A DNA stretch of 64,000 nt. Origin: Antennarius striatus (lineage: Eukaryota; Chordata; Actinopteri; Lophiiformes; Antennariidae). The stretch is from assembly GCF_040054535.1 (NCBI RefSeq), contig NC_090781.1, forward strand, positions 9,489,982 through 9,553,981, written 5' to 3'. Positions 20,350 to 33,624 of this stretch are shown here, piece after piece. Both the position numbers and the translations under genes were made by a program. Below the pieces are notes generated by a model, which saw only the letters and a list, made by a program, of their open reading frames with translations, did not search any database and was not told the origin of the DNA. Within the stretch, counting starts at the first letter, position 1; every line of letters starts with the position of its first letter.

Positions 20350-23015
20350 GATAGGATGGCGACGCGTGCACATGCAGCGGCTCCCCTCTCTCCCGATAGA
20401 GAGATTTAAAGTTTTTTGTGTCTTGTCTCTCCGTCTATTTGTCCACCTTCGTCACGTCCATCTTTGTCACATCTACTTGCCCCAAGGCAAGTAGATGTGA
20501 CAAAGTTGTTCTGCTCGACATGCACAGAACAACTTTTTTGGACTTAAACCCAGCAGATGCGGAAGTGGTGCATGAGTGTGGCCTGCTCTGGATGCCTGCT
20601 CAACCACCGACCCCGACTCCCAGCCCGCATTGGAAGCGCCACACGTGGAAAATGTGAAAGCAGAAGAGGGGCAAGCGCGGAGGAAACCAGGCTAGGCTAG
20701 CTCTCACCGGCCGGCTATCCCGACCATCACACTCGCCAATGTACGCTGGCTAGACAATAAACTGGACAACATCCACCTGCTCCGATCATCAACTAAGTCT
20801 GTGGATCTGTGTTGTGTGTTTGTATTTGTGGAAACATGGCTCACCAACAGCATCCCGGACTGTGCCATTCAGCTGGCCCGGCTAACATGCTACCGGGCTA
20901 ACAGAGCGCTAGTCGAGGGGGGAAGATCCGCGGCGGGGGACTCTGTGTTTACATCAGGGATGCTTGGTGCTGTGACGCTGCTGTGGTCTGCACACACAAC
21001 TCTCCTCTGGTGGAGTCTATGATCATCAGATGCCGGCCATTCTACCTGCCCAGGGAGATTTCTGCCAAATTGCTGGTAGCAGTATACATCCCTCCCACCT
21101 CCAGCAACAATAGGAGTGAGGCACAGAATGATCTCCACCATCTCATCAGTGAGCAGCAGACAGCCCATCCAGATGCCTTCCTCATTCTGGCGGGGGATTT
21201 TAACCATGCAAACCCCAAGAGTGTGTTTCCAAAATTACATGGACATATCAACTTTGCCAACAGAGGAGCTAATATCCTGGAGAATGTCTACACGACACAT
21301 AAAGATGCCTGCAAAGCCTGCGCCCTCCCCCACCTTGGGATGTCAGACCACACCACTGTTATGCTAACGCCGGCATACAGACCACTCATTAGTCGTCAGA
21401 CCTGCGAAAAGGCAGATACCGGTATGCCCTGATGGGTCGTCAGAGGCACTCCAGGGCTGCTTCTCCACCACAGACTGGAGCGTATTCAAAGATGCAGCCA
21501 CCCACAACAACATCACAGATCGAAAGTCAACAGTCTCCTGAGGGCACGGAACGCGGCCTTCAGAGCTGGGGACGATGTAGGCCTAAGGACAGCTAGGGCC
21601 AACCTGTCACAAGGTATCAGAGTGGCCAAGAGACAGTACTCCAGGAGGATCACCGCCTACTTCAGTGACAGCAGAGACACGAGGAAGCTGTGGCGGGGGA
21701 TTCAGTCTGTTATGGACTACAAGCCCCTTCCGCAGTCCTGCGACAGCTCGACCACTCTGCTGAATCAGCTGAATGACTTCTTTGCGCGCTTTGAGGCAGA
21801 AAACAGGATCCCGGCACAGAAGACTCCAGCCACTCCTAGCGACCAGCTGTTGATGCTTTCTCCGGACAGCATGAGGCAAGTCCTTAGAAGGACCAACGCA
21901 CGGACAGCCCCAGGTCCTGACAACATTCCTGGTCGTATCCTGAGAGACTGTGCTGATGAGCTCACAGATGTCTTCACAGACATCTTCAACATCTCCCTGA
22001 GCCAGGCTGTTGTCCCCACCTGCCTCAAAGCCACCACCATCATCCCAGTCCCGAAGAAGATGACCCCATCCGGCTTCAACGACTGCTGCCCAGTTGCACT
22101 CACTCCCATCCTCATGAAGTGCTTCAAGCGGCTAGTAATGCACCACATCAAGTCTGCCCTCCCTTCAACCGTGGACCTTTTTCAGTTTGCTTACTAGTCC
22201 AACCGCTCGACCGATGACGCCATCTCCACTGCCCTACACTCAACCCTCACCCACCTGGAGACCAAAGACTCATACGCCAGAAGGCTGTTCATCGACTTCA
22301 GCTCAGCAATCAACACAATCATCTCCCAGCAGCTCATCCATGAACTGGACCAGCTTGGACTCAACACCTGCTGCTGGACTTCCTGACAGGGAGACCACAG
22401 GCAGTTTGAGTCGGTAGCAACACCTCCAGCACCATCACGCTGAACACGGGAGCCCCCCGATGATGTTTACTGAGCCCTCTCCTCTTCACTCTGGTGACCC
22501 ACGACTGCACACCAACTTCCAGCTCCAACTCTTCATGAAGTTTGCAGATGACACGACTGTGGTGGGTCTCATCAACAACAGTGATGAGACAGCCTACAGA
22601 AATGAAGTGAGCCGCCTGGCTATGTTGTGCAAGGACAACAATCTTCATCTAAATGTGGAGAAGACGAAGGAGATTGTTGTGGACTTCAGGAGAACACGCA
22701 CCCAGCATGCTCCACTAAACATCGATGGTGCTGCAGAAAGGGTCAGCAGCACCAAGTTCCTGTGCACATCTCCGAGGACCTGTCCTGGGGCCACAACACC
22801 GCATCACTGGCCAAAAAAGTCCAACAGCGCCTCTACTTCCTCCGCAAACTAAGGAGAGCAAGAGTCCCACCCCCCATCATGCTCACCTTCTACAGAGGCA
22901 CCATCGAGAGCATCATGACCAGCTGCATCACTGTGTGGTATGGCACCTGCCTTGCTTCCTGCTGCAAGGCCCTGCAGCGCATCATGAGAGCAGCTGAAAA
23001 GATAGAAACAAGTCC
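20350..23015 (+). pseudogene. L2-like LINE, EN/RT remnant, unit 2
   Basis: The endonuclease (VFVETWLTNSIPD, VYIPPTSSNN, AGDFNHANP, HLGMSDHTTVML) and reverse transcriptase ([35 protein letters not shown] shifted, KFADDTTVVGLINNSDE, NLHLNVEKTKEIVVDFRR, LTFYRGTIESIMTSCITVWY) are all recognisable but spread over several frames. It was inserted in the RT region of the minus-strand Rex1-like LINE, whose two parts lie on either side. It is non-functional. Confidence 0.8.
20462..20505. other. Perfect 20-bp hairpin private to unit 2
   Basis: Arms 20462-20481 and 20486-20505 are exact reverse complements around the loop ccaa. Units 1 and 3 have a different, non-palindromic sequence at this point. A second stem (20503-20513 with 20525-20535) follows at once. 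Confidence 0.9.
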
Positions 23016-24900
23016 TCTCTCTGAAGCGGTGAGAAGGTCGTTGCTAACCTTGACAAGTGTCGTTTACGTACTATAATGTTCCCTAAAACCTGACTGCAAT
23101 TTCTAAAATTAACTGCTGGATTTAAGGAAATCACATAACTGATTAGCGACTAATTTCTCCAAGATCTTAGATGAAATGGGAGATTTGTTATGGGTCAATA
23201 ATTATTTAGAACAGCAGGGTCAAGGTTAGGTTTTTTGAGAAGTGGTTTGATTTCAGCTACTTGAAAGGACCGTGGTACATATCCAGTTGATAATGATAGG
23301 TTAATTATATTAAGGAAGTGGTTGCTAAGTAAAGGTAAAGCTTCTTTGATGAGTTTTGTTGGAATTGGATGGTTTAGCTGAGGAGACTATTTTAATCAGC
23401 TGACTGATCTGTGTTGGAGAAAAGACATCCATGAAACCAAAAGGTTCAGGAGTCAGATGTGTGTTTTCTAAAGAAGGACTAGAGTTGGTGGATGACAGGA
23501 CACCGTTAGTTTTGTCTCTGATGAGCAGGATCTTATTATTGAAGAAATTCATAAAATCATTTTTGTGGAGACTTGATGGAATACTGGGCTTATATGCACT
23601 GTGGTTCTATGTTAGTCTAGATACAGTACAGAACATCACAAATCTATGATTGTTTTTATTGTCCTCGATTAATGATGAATAATAGGCAGCACTAGCGGAA
23701 CAAAGTGCCTTCCTGTATTTATGTAAACTATCTTGCCACGCAGAGCGGTGTTCTCCTAGTTTAGTAGAACACCATTTCCTCTCAAGTTTTCAGGAATGCT
23801 GCTTTAATTGGTGGGTATAAGAATTAAACCAAGGAGCTTGCATCCCCTGTTTTATAATCCTATTTTTTAGTGGAGGTTTTTCGCAGTTAGTCTGTTTTGT
23901 TGTCAACAAACTCATCAATATGAGATGGACTAACATTAACTGAGTTCAGAAAATGACCCGCTGTATAGTTCAGCTGCGGGATTAAATGAAGCATACTTGG
24001 GATTTCTTTCCTGAATTTAGGAATAGTATGATCTGATAAGGGCTGCACGGTGGCGCAGTGGGTAGCGTTGTCGCTGCACAACACGGCAGGTCCGGGTTTG
24101 AGTCCCGCTCTGTGCTAAGAATGTAAGTTCTCCCCGTGTCTGTGTGGGTTCTCTCCATGTTCTCCGGCTTCCTCCCACCTCCAAAAACATGCGCCTCAGG
24201 TTAATTGGCCGGTCCCAAATTGCCCGTAGGAGTGAGTGTGTGTGTGCTCGGTTTTCTTTCTTTGTGTGTGGCTCCGCGGCGCACTGGCTTTGTGCCCAGA
24301 GTGTCCCTCACACCCTATGCCAGCTGGGATAGGCTCCAGCTCCCGTGACCTGCTGTGGCGGACTAAAGCGGAAGAAAATTAATGATCTGATAAATTTCTA
24401 GTATAAACTTTTTTTACAGGAAGGGAATTACACAATAGCCAAATGTCAAAATTTATCAGACAGTGGTCAGAGAGGATAGGATATGTGGAAAGATGAATAA
24501 CTCTTCAATTTCAAACCCAAAAATCAGGACTAAGTCCAGAGTATGCTTAAAGTGGTGAGTAGATTTCTGTACACACTGACTAAAGCCTACGGACTCTAGT
24601 AACAACATGAATGCGCTACTGAGGCTATCATTACTGTCGTCCACGTGAATATTGAAATCACCAACAATAACGACCTTATAAGAATTAAACTAGTTAAGAA
24701 GTCGTCAAATTCAGATAGAAGGTCATTGTATGAACCAGGAGGATAATAAATTATGACAAATAATAGAGGCTGAAATACTTTCTGGACTGGGTTTGATAGG
24801 CTCAGACTAAGACTTTCAAATGAATTAAAGATCATTTTTGGTTTAGGGCTCAATTGCAGCGTGGAATTAAAAGTAGATGCACTTAATCAGGTTTTCATTA
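23016..24900 (-). pseudogene. Rex1-like LINE, 5' half (EN and RT start), unit 2
   Basis: Minus-strand fragments are MSPKPKMIFNSFESLSLSLS, VIIYYPPGSYNDLLSEFDDF and HVDDSNDSLSSAFMLLLESVG with THHFKHTLDLVLIFG (endonuclease region), then PSPLENTHLTP-like linker, and SGFREHYST / KVSNDLLT (RT). This is the missing upstream part of the same LINE whose 3' half is at 18758-20346. A SINE is nested at 24040-24381. Confidence 0.7.
24040..24381 (+). mobile_element. tRNA-like SINE, unit 2
   Basis: 342 bp flanked by the 12-bp target duplication atgatctgataa (24028-24039 and 24382-24393). Its head has a pol III A-box-like tggcgcagtgggtagcg and a B-box-like gggtttgagtccc. The body contains cctcccacctccaaaaacatgcg, and it ends in aagcggaagaaaatt. 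The same insertion is in unit 3 (36032-36373), so it predates the duplication. Confidence 0.8.
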
Positions 24901-25554
24901 AACAGAAGTCATCAATAAGATAATCTGATATAAAGTAATTGTTTAAAACAGCTTAATATTTATTTTATTGTACTCTTGAGCTGTTGGATGCTTGCTTTTG
25001 ATTTTTATTAAATTGTCCAGATGTCCAGTTGCTTTCCTCTGGACTTGAAATGAATTAATTTTACGTGAATTAACTTTAAACAATCGGGGGACAGACAAAG
25101 TCTCAATAGTGTACAGGTAGGTGACAGTTTGGTGGGTGACAGTATAGTGGGTGACAGTACAGTAGGTAAAAGTGTAGTGGGTAACATTACAGTTGGTGAC
25201 GGTACAGTGGGTGACCGTTCTATGAGCGCAGAGACCTGTTTAATACTGTGCGGAGACCTGTTCAAGACTGCGACCCTGCATCCCGGTCTCAGCTCAACAT
25301 TACAGCATAAATATTAAAAGAGAAGCATACTATGAGTTCTTGCAGGTGCAGACTAATTGTTTGGTGACTCTACAGATAAATATACCTTACAACAAAATAA
25401 ACCTGTCAGGATAAAAAAATCAGTGTTTTGACTTTCATCTCGAAATTGTAACTTCTTTCTCAGAATTTATACATGTTTGATTCAAGTCAGGGCCCACTTC
25501 CACTGTAGTTTTACCAGAATAATTTTTATTATTATTATTTTTTAGAAAATAAAG
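24901..25554. other. Non-coding stretch with 15-bp minisatellite, unit 2
   Basis: AT-rich DNA without a recognisable gene. At about 25119-25220 there are roughly seven imperfect copies of a 15-bp unit (ggtgacagtacagtg). The corresponding array in unit 3 is at about 37112-37213. The sequence is absent from unit 1. Confidence 0.6.
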
Positions 25555-26236
25555 AGGAAGCTGGTCAGCTAGAACTCAAAAGTTTACTGTTGTGTGTGAA
25601 AAACTATTGAACTGGACAAAACTCAAGTCTTGGTTAAGTTAGAGGATTATAAACTGCAAGAAAAATATAGAGGATCAGTATATTGGAATTAAATCTGTTG
25701 TACTTTTTTATGGCACTGTAGTTGTATTTACTATGAATATAGGAATTATAGGAGATGCATGGTGATGCAAATCCACTTGGTACGTTTATGTGAAAATAGA
25801 AAGTACTTGAAAAAATTGGAAATTATTTTAATCACCTGGTGAGAAACTAAAAGAATGCCTGTAAATGGATACAATAATACTAATCAATCAACAAATCATC
25901 ATGTATGTAGGATGTATATTACTTTTAAATGGGAGAAGGCAATTTTCTTTGAATATAATTTAGATGTGTACAAAAATGACCCTCTTCATCGTTGATACTG
26001 TGGTATATTCTATTTCTAGCATCACTGTGGAATGATGTAATTTTGTTCTATTTTTGCCAATCAATCAATCCCCATAAACCCTTTCAACTCAGTAAATAGG
26101 GTGGAACCCAACCAGGTGTGTAATTAATAAGACACCCTGGTTGCCTGTCTTGATTATACAGTGTCAGCGCTGTGCAATTCAAATACAATTGCATGTTTGG
26201 AAGACAAGTGTAGACAGTATCTCGTTGTCTAACAAT
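25555..26236 (+). promoter_or_regulatory. Conserved upstream block of OlfC-type gene 2
   Basis: Near-identical to 12254-12935. The arms AACCAGGTGT (26110-26119) and ACACCCTGGTT (26132-26142) enclose taattaat. This is the likely promoter and 5' UTR. Confidence 0.5.
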
Positions 26237-29200
26237 ATGATTGTCATTGACTTAATTCTTTGGCTTTATTCAGTTTGTGTCCTCACGTCTGTCCAAATAA
26301 ACACCTTCACCTCTCCACCCCTGTCTGCCACTAAGGAATGTGTGCTTCAAAACAGCTTTCAGCCGGCCTTTACGGCTAAAGGTGATTTTGTTATTGGGGG
26401 GATTTTTCCCCTTCACTACAACCAAGAAATGCCAGACATCAACTGCACCTACAGACCACTGCCGGTGAAGTGCAATGGGTGAGTTAAATGGAAGTTTATG
26501 TTTTTGTCAAACCCTTCCTATTATTAATTGATTTTGATTTATATTCCCCAAGCTATAATATATTTTAATGTCACCCAATATGTAATTAAATATTAATATA
26601 CAGTCGAGGTTAATGGTTTCAGTTTGAGTTTTTAAATGTTTACAAAAAAATGTTTTATGGATATGTGTTTTCGTCATTAAAAGAATTGCTGTGAAGCATG
26701 TTAGACATGCAATTAGATTTATTTAGGAAATTTTACGTGCAGGGTTTTGGTGGTGCTACAAATGAGGTAAAAACTTTTCAGAATTTAATTTGTAAGACTT
26801 AATGCATTGACAATTACGAGGAAATTTACTCAAAAATAACTGAAGAATCATCAAACGCATGCTCTGAGAAAACATGTACAACACATGACAAAAAATTCAG
26901 AAAAGGAAAAACACTTAAAATAAGTGAATGTGAAATTGATCTTTTCTATCAATTTTTTCTGACATCTGCTGCAGCTTTAGTCCAAGGACTTTTCGCTGGG
27001 CACAGACTATGAGGCTTGCAGTGGACGAGATAAACCAAAGCATAAAACTGTTGCCTAACTACACCCTTGGATACAAAATATTTGATTCATGTGCTTATCC
27101 ACTGACTAGTCAGAGGGCTGCTTTGGCCGTAGTGAATGGGATAACTGACTCTCTTATGTGTCGTGGTGCCTCTCCGCTCCTCGCTGTGGTTGGGGAATCT
27201 GGTTCAGCTCAATCTATTGTTGTGTCAAGAATCCTGCAGCCATTTAAAATTCCAATGGTAATGATGACTATTACTCTGTAAATCTCTAAGAATATAATGT
27301 GTTTAACCGCACTGTATTCTTGCTTCCTCTTACAGATCAGTTACTTTTCTTCATGTGCATGTCTATCTGACCGAAGCCAGTATCCTAACTTTTTCAGAGT
27401 GATTCCTAGTGATGACTATCAGGTAGCATCTAACCTTAGACTTAAAAAAAAAAAAAAAAGATAAGTTTTCAGTGCTGAAAATATCTTTTGAAAATAAAAT
27501 ATACTGTATCTATATTTATCAAGAAAATAATCTGTGTTTGTTAATATCAAATTAAATTCACTTGTGTTTTGAAACGCAGGTGAGGGCCATTGCTCAGCTG
27601 CTAGTACACTTCAACTGGACTTGGGTGGGGCTCATACGAGGAGATCATGAATATGGACATTTTGCAGTGCAAGGTTTACTAAAAGAATTAAAGGATACCA
27701 GGGTGTGTATAGCATACCAAGAAATGATCCCCCTGCTATATAATACAGAGCGGGCACTGGAGATTATAAAGGTAGAAAAAGTGGCACGTTGTATTGAGTT
27801 TCACACAGTTTGAGAGCATTAATTAAATTGCCCATTTTGTAGTATTATCTTATTACACTCACTTGTTAGACTTGGTCCCAAAAAATACACATGTCTTGTT
27901 GTTTTTATCCATATGGTTCTTTGGTATTGCTCCTTTAGTTTTGAATACTTTTGTATTGTGTTTTTTTTAATTATTTCCCTTTTGTCCATTGAAAATTCTT
28001 TCCTCCCTTATTTACCTCTGTGCACAGGTAATACGACACTCTTCAGCAAAAGTGGTGGTGGTGTTTTTAGGCGAGGGGGACATGACGCCTTTTTTGAGAG
28101 ATTATATGATCCAAAATATCACTGGAATCCAGTGGATTGCCAGTGAAGCCTGGGTCACAGCATCTGTCTTTACGGGGAGTGAGTATTACCCCTACATGGG
28201 GGGCACCATCGGATTTGGAATCAGGAAAGGTCATGTATCAACACTCAGTGACTACCTGAGGACTGTAAACCCTCAGCTATATCCTAATAATCCTCTTGTT
28301 AAGGAGCTGTGGGAGGCTTTGTATGGTTGCAGTCCTTCTTTCTCTCCTGGCAATCGTTTTCCTCCGTGCACTGGACAGGAGACTCTATTGGATCAACATG
28401 CAGCCTACATGAATACTTCTAGCCCTAGAGTGGCCTATAATGTCTATAAGGCTGTATATGCAATTGCTCATGCCCTCCACAACCTTCTGCTTTGTCAAAA
28501 AGGCAATGGGCCTTTTCAAAACAACTCATGTGCTCAAAGCGACAACATACACCCCTGGCAGGTACAACTAGTATGCCCACAAAAATAATGTATTGAAAAT
28601 GTTTAGTTCAAAAAAGCATTTGATCATATCTATTGGTTTTCAAGCTCCATCACTATCTTCAAGAGGTGACATTTAATATTTCGGGACAGAAGGTGAACTT
28701 TGACCTGAAGGGTGACTCCATACCCTATTATGACATAATCAACTGGCAGAGAGGCACAGCTGGGAACATTGAGTTTGTCAATGTGGGGCTTTTTGATGGA
28801 ACCAAACCACCAGGAGAGGAGCTGGTGATCCAGGAGGACAGGATCATATGGGCGGGACATTTGAGTGAGGCAAGCTGCAGAAGCTGTATTTTTACCTTCA
28901 TCAGGTGGCAACTATTGAAGGTCTGTAGGTTGAGGTGGAAGTGAGTCAGGTGGACAAAAACGATTGATCTGATCAGTTACTTTTCATTATTTGTATAGTA
29001 TGATTAGTTTCCAGTCTAACAAAACTTATTTCACTTTCAAGTAACAGCAGGATAATTTATTTTTTTCAATGACTGTCATATTTTGTTGCACAATGTTGTT
29101 GTTGCATTAATGTCCTCATGAATACTTTGGATTTAAAGCTCCCATTTCTCCAACCACCATTTATTGTGTCCGTCAACAGATAAATATTTTGTGGCACAAT

Positions 29201-30491
29201 GTGTCACACTACTGCCATACTTGATGATAAAAAAACAGCTTAATCTTTTTCAGAAACAAAACAAATCAAAAGATCAATTATTCAATTCTGATTACAGAAC
29301 ACTCAAGGCAGAGCTGAAAGGCATTGTTTGCTCTGCAGGTGCCAGTCTCTGTATGCAGTGCCAGCTGTCTTCCGGGCTACCGAAAAGCTGTCCGTATTTG
29401 GGAGCCTGTTTGCTGCTTTGACTGTCTACCATGTGACTCTGGAAAGATTAGCAATGAGACAAGTGAGTTGAAAAACAACAACCTCAACAACATCAACAAC
29501 AACAACAATAGTAGTAATAATAATAGTAATAATAATATGCAGTATTTCGTTATTGACATAGCTACTGTTTTTCACCATCTTTCTTGTAGATTCAGCAGAA
29601 TGCACATTTTGTTCAAAGGACTTTTGGTCAAACAGTGATAGGACAGCTTGCATCCCCAAGAAAGTGGAGTTTTTGGCCTATGATTCCTTAGGTAAAGCCC
29701 TGACAGTGACTTCTGTATTTGGTGCTTGCTCCACTATAATCATCTTTGCAGTTTTTCTCAATCATCGAAGCACAGCCATCATCCGTGTGAATAACTCTGA
29801 ACTCAGCTTCTTGATTCTATTCTCTCTCACTCTGTGTTTCCTGTGTGGCCCTTTATTCATTGGGGAGCCAACTCCATGGTCCTGCATGTTGCGCCACACT
29901 GCCTTCAGCATCACATTTTCACTGTGCCTCTCCTGCATCCTGGCTAAAACTCTTGTGGTGTTGGCTGCTTTCACTTCCACCAGGCCAGGGAACAACATCA
30001 TGAAGTGGTTGGGGCCTATGCAGCAGAGGCTCATCATCCTCAGTTGCACTCTGATTCAGGTGGTTATATGTGCTTCCTGGCTCATCGATGCTCCCCCTAT
30101 TCCATCACAAAACACACAATATGAACCTTCAACAATAATATTAGAGTGTAGTGTTGGCTCTCGCCTAGCATTCTGGTGTGTTTTGAGTTATATTGGTCTG
30201 AAAATTTGTCTGTGCTTTGTTCTGGCCTTTCTTGCACGTAAGTTACCGGGCAACTTCAATGAGGCAAAGTTCATCACTTTCAGTATGCTCATTTTTAGTG
30301 CTGTGTGGCTTGCATTTATTCCTGCTTATATCAGTTCCCCTGGAAATTATGCAGATGCAGTAGAGTCATTTGCCATTTTGGCTTCCAGCTTTGGCTTGTT
30401 GTTCTGTCTCTTTGCTCCAAAGTGTTACATTATTTTACTGAAGCCAGAAAAAAATACAAGACAACATATAATGGGAAAAGAGAAGAAGTAA
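26237..30491 (+). CDS. OlfC/V2R-type vomeronasal class C GPCR, tandem copy 2
   Basis: The model is join(26237..26478, 26975..27257, 27336..27422, 27580..27771, 28028..28561, 28645..28869, 29339..29462, 29590..30491), 2589 nt and 862 residues, open throughout. The layout matches copy 1: signal peptide, Venus-flytrap domain, nine-cysteine linker, seven helices, [16 protein letters not shown] tail. Differences from copy 1 are few, for example [10 protein letters not shown] for [10 protein letters not shown] and IWAGH for IWARH. All splice sites are GT-AG except exon 6, which I end at the GC donor GAG|GCAAGC (28870). The exon 7 donor is GTGAGT. AATAAA follows at 30524-30529. It has no disabling change and is probably functional; expression cannot be judged from sequence. 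Confidence 0.88.
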
Positions 30492-30523
30492 TGCATCAAA
30501 AATGAAACGAAAGCACGAACAAA

Positions 30524-30529
30524 AATAAA
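30524..30529 (+). other. Polyadenylation signal of gene 2
   Basis: AATAAA lies 33 bp after the stop codon. Confidence 0.5.
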
Positions 30530-30544
30530 TAAACAAATAAATAA

Positions 30545-30556
30545 AAAGTATATACA

Positions 30557-30620
<64 letters not shown>

Positions 30621-30967
30621 ATTGATTGATTGAAGGAAAGGCCGGAGATCCTGGTCCTGGAGAACAGCTGACCTCGTGGTCATATATATATATGCGGATT
30701 TTTGGTTGGCAGTCACATGATACAGTACGCACATTTTATTGGCTGACAGCATCCAGAAGTGCGCACTTTCCGTCAGTCAGCTTTGAACAGTCGATAAGAG
30801 TGGGAAAATATAAAACAGATTAAGTTAATATTAAATTAAATTAAATTAATATTAAGTTAAGTTAAGTTAATATTAAATTTTAAATTATTTAAATTATCGT
30901 AAATAAAATGATAAACAGATTGCAATCTCAAGCGCAGATTCCTCAACTGAGTGTGGTTCCTGCAATG
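30545..30967. repeat. (TA)n plus pogo/Tc1-like repeat downstream of gene 2
   Basis: A long TA run (about 30552-30618) is followed by gattgattgatt and the same gcggatttttggttggcag block seen after gene 1. Confidence 0.55.
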
Positions 30968-31048
30968 CATTGAGCATATACAGTATATATATATATATAC
31001 ATACATACATACATACATATATACACATATATATGCATACATATATCT

Positions 31049-31640
31049 ATCTATCTGCTGTTCTTGAGGATTGTTAGCAACGTCATTTTTGCGAATGGCG
31101 ATCGTGTCATTGGACAGAGGGATAGTTTTTTCCTTTTCAGCACTGGCGTCATCCAACGTGACAGATACATGTCTACTGCTGCAGGCAGTATCAGCTCCTC
31201 TGCTATTGTATGGGGGTTTTTGCACAGAGAAATTTGGTACACCGCCTTTTATGATGTGAACAGAGCTTGCTGGTTTACTGAAGTAGCATTCACAAAGCCT
31301 GATGATATTTTGCAATATCTGGCACGTTTTTGCTGAAAAAACTCCAGCTGTCTATCAGCGTTATTGGGGTGTAATGTCTTTATGTGGCACATTCATTTAT
31401 TAGGCTTAATGCTGATCGCTGACAGCTTTTTTAGACACAGTAAACACACAGGCCTCTCATCTCCAACTGTAGTCACAGTGAAACCAAGCGCTACATGAGC
31501 TTCATCATATTTCCTCATCTTAGCTTTCAGGTGACATGCTTTTGTCTCATTATTTTCATTCTCTCTGCCTCTCTTTTCATCACACTGACACATTGCACAT
31601 CCACTGCAACTACTGTAGTGGATGTGCAATTACACTTTAT
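31049..31640 (-). pseudogene. hAT (ZBED/FAM200-like) transposase fragment, unit 3
   Basis: Same minus-strand peptides as in unit 2: [55 protein letters not shown] and [13 protein letters not shown]. Frames are broken and the catalytic region is absent. Confidence 0.65.
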
Positions 31641-32048
31641 TCTAGTACAGCAAAAAAAAAAAAAAGTATGTTCCCCACTGTCACACCTGGCATCACAAAG
31701 AACCCCCCAGGGGGCACCCCCCACTATTTGAGAAAGGCTGCACTAGGCCAAGGAGCACCCAGAAATATGTTATCAATGCTTGTACCCTTTTATTTTAATT
31801 ATTTCCTGACATAAATTTCTTCTGTAAATTTGCTATGTAAAAAAGTGTAATATTTTAAGTCTGCTATAACCATTATACAGAGATTTTAAACTATGCATTC
31901 TATTAATTCTATCTTATTATGTGATGTTATAAATGATTTATATACACGTTAACAGTTTGATTTAATGTGAAACGGCAGTTTACAGTAATACAAGGCTTTC
32001 TTATGACATGCTCCAATAAATATTTTACACATTTTTGAAATGGTACCT
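31641..32048. other. Non-coding stretch between hAT and Rex1 remnants, unit 3
   Basis: Same sequence as 18331-18757. No gene is seen. Confidence 0.45.
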
Positions 32049-32294
32049 ATTCCAATCAACCAATCAAGTTTTATTTATATAGCACTTAATCGTGGCAACA
32101 AACATTCCAAAGCTCTTTAACAGACAGAAAAACCCAATGTAACCCTCCAGAGTAAGAATAAGTGACAGTGGTGAGGAAAAACTCCCTTGTTGAGGAAGAA
32201 ACTCCGGGCAGGACCCAGACTCTTTTGGGCGGCCATCCGCTTTGACCAGTTGGGGGGGGGGGTAAGTAAAATGAAGATAAGGACAGGGTAAGAG

Positions 32295-32353
<59 letters not shown>

Positions 32354-33622
32354 GCAGATAGGCCAGATGGAGTCAGTGTCTTTATGGTTGTAGATAGACA
32401 ATTTGATACAGGCGCTGAATTGTGGACGGGAAAGTCAGGATTCACCGACTCCCGACTCTTGGCTTGTCAATACATTTTTCCCCATCATGTAATTCGTAAA
32501 TTCAAGGCACAATTGAAGCTGCATGAATGACTGTATGGTGGCACGGAGGAAGAAAGCCAGCAGGACCACAGCTGATGGATAGATGAGGGGTGATGCTGGT
32601 GGGAAGGAGGAGCAGGTCCACAGCGGATGGGCGGATGAGGGGAGAACCTGAGACAACTTATGAGAACATACCGCACAGAGACTAGGAGAGAGAGGTCGGA
32701 GAGGAAGAGGAGTAACAGAGAAGGTCAGAGAGAAGTGGGAGGAGGGAGGAGCTCAGTGAGTCTGGATGTTGAGTCTCCAGCAGTGTAGGTTTATAAGAAA
32801 ATAACTCAGCAGCCTAAGCTGCCTTAATGGTTAATTTTTTGAAAAATGTTGTAAGTCTAGTCCTAATAATGAGAGGTATCTGCCTCCTGAACTGAGGAAG
32901 GGAGGTGGTTCCACAATAGAGGGGTTTGATAGCTAAAGGCTCTAGCCCCCGTCCTACTTTTGTATATTCTAGGAACCACTGGTAGGCCAGTATGTTGAGC
33001 GCGTAATGCTCTAGATGGATTATTTGGAACCAAAAGTTCCTTCAAATAGGTCGGTGCCTGGCTGCCACACAAAGTCACTGAAGACACTTCAACTAGTCCA
33101 CAATACTGCTGCCCGTGTTCTGACAAGGACCAATACCCAAGACCATATTTCTCCTGTGTTGGTTTCTCTGCACTGGCTTCCTATGGGCGAGGGTATATTT
33201 TAAAATACTCCTCATTTAAAAAGCCCTTCAAAGCCAGCCTGAGAAGAGTGAGTTACAGTAATCTAGTCTGGAAGTGATGAAAGCGTGGTTTAATTTCACC
33301 GCATCATTCAGTTTTAAAATATGACTGATTTTACCAATGTTTCGGAGATGAAAAAAGGTCGTTCTAGAAACCTGTTTCATGTTTCTCCCAGTGGTCTTGG
33401 CCTCAAAAGTGATGCCACCCAAGGCTATTACGTCACTGGGCACTACATCCCTAACATTTTTGGGACGAGCACAATAACCTCCGTTTTACCAGAATTTAGT
33501 TGCAAAAAGTTATTGGTCATCCAATTTTAATCTCTTTGATACACACCTGTAATTTGCCCAACTGATTGACTTTGTCTGGTTTAATCGAGAGATATAATTG
33601 CGTATCATTGGCTTAACAAATG
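32049..33622 (-). mobile_element. Rex1-like LINE, 3' half, unit 3
   Basis: Equivalent to 18758-20346, including the internal inverted piece (about 33055-33227), the (GA)n tract (32291-32351) and an empty Gypsy target site near 33466. Decayed. Confidence 0.75.
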
Positions 33623-33624
33623 AA

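Larger units (their letters stand above)
17618..30967. repeat. Tandem segmental-duplication unit 2
   Basis: This is the most complete unit. It has no Gypsy insertion and keeps both halves of the Rex1-like LINE, the L2-like LINE and the SINE. It lacks about 230 bp that unit 3 has between 37395 and 37622. It carries a private 20-bp perfect hairpin at 20462-20505. Confidence 0.85.

Noticed and set aside
25119..25220. CRISPR-like array
   Set aside because: It is a 15-bp minisatellite without spacers, in a vertebrate genome.
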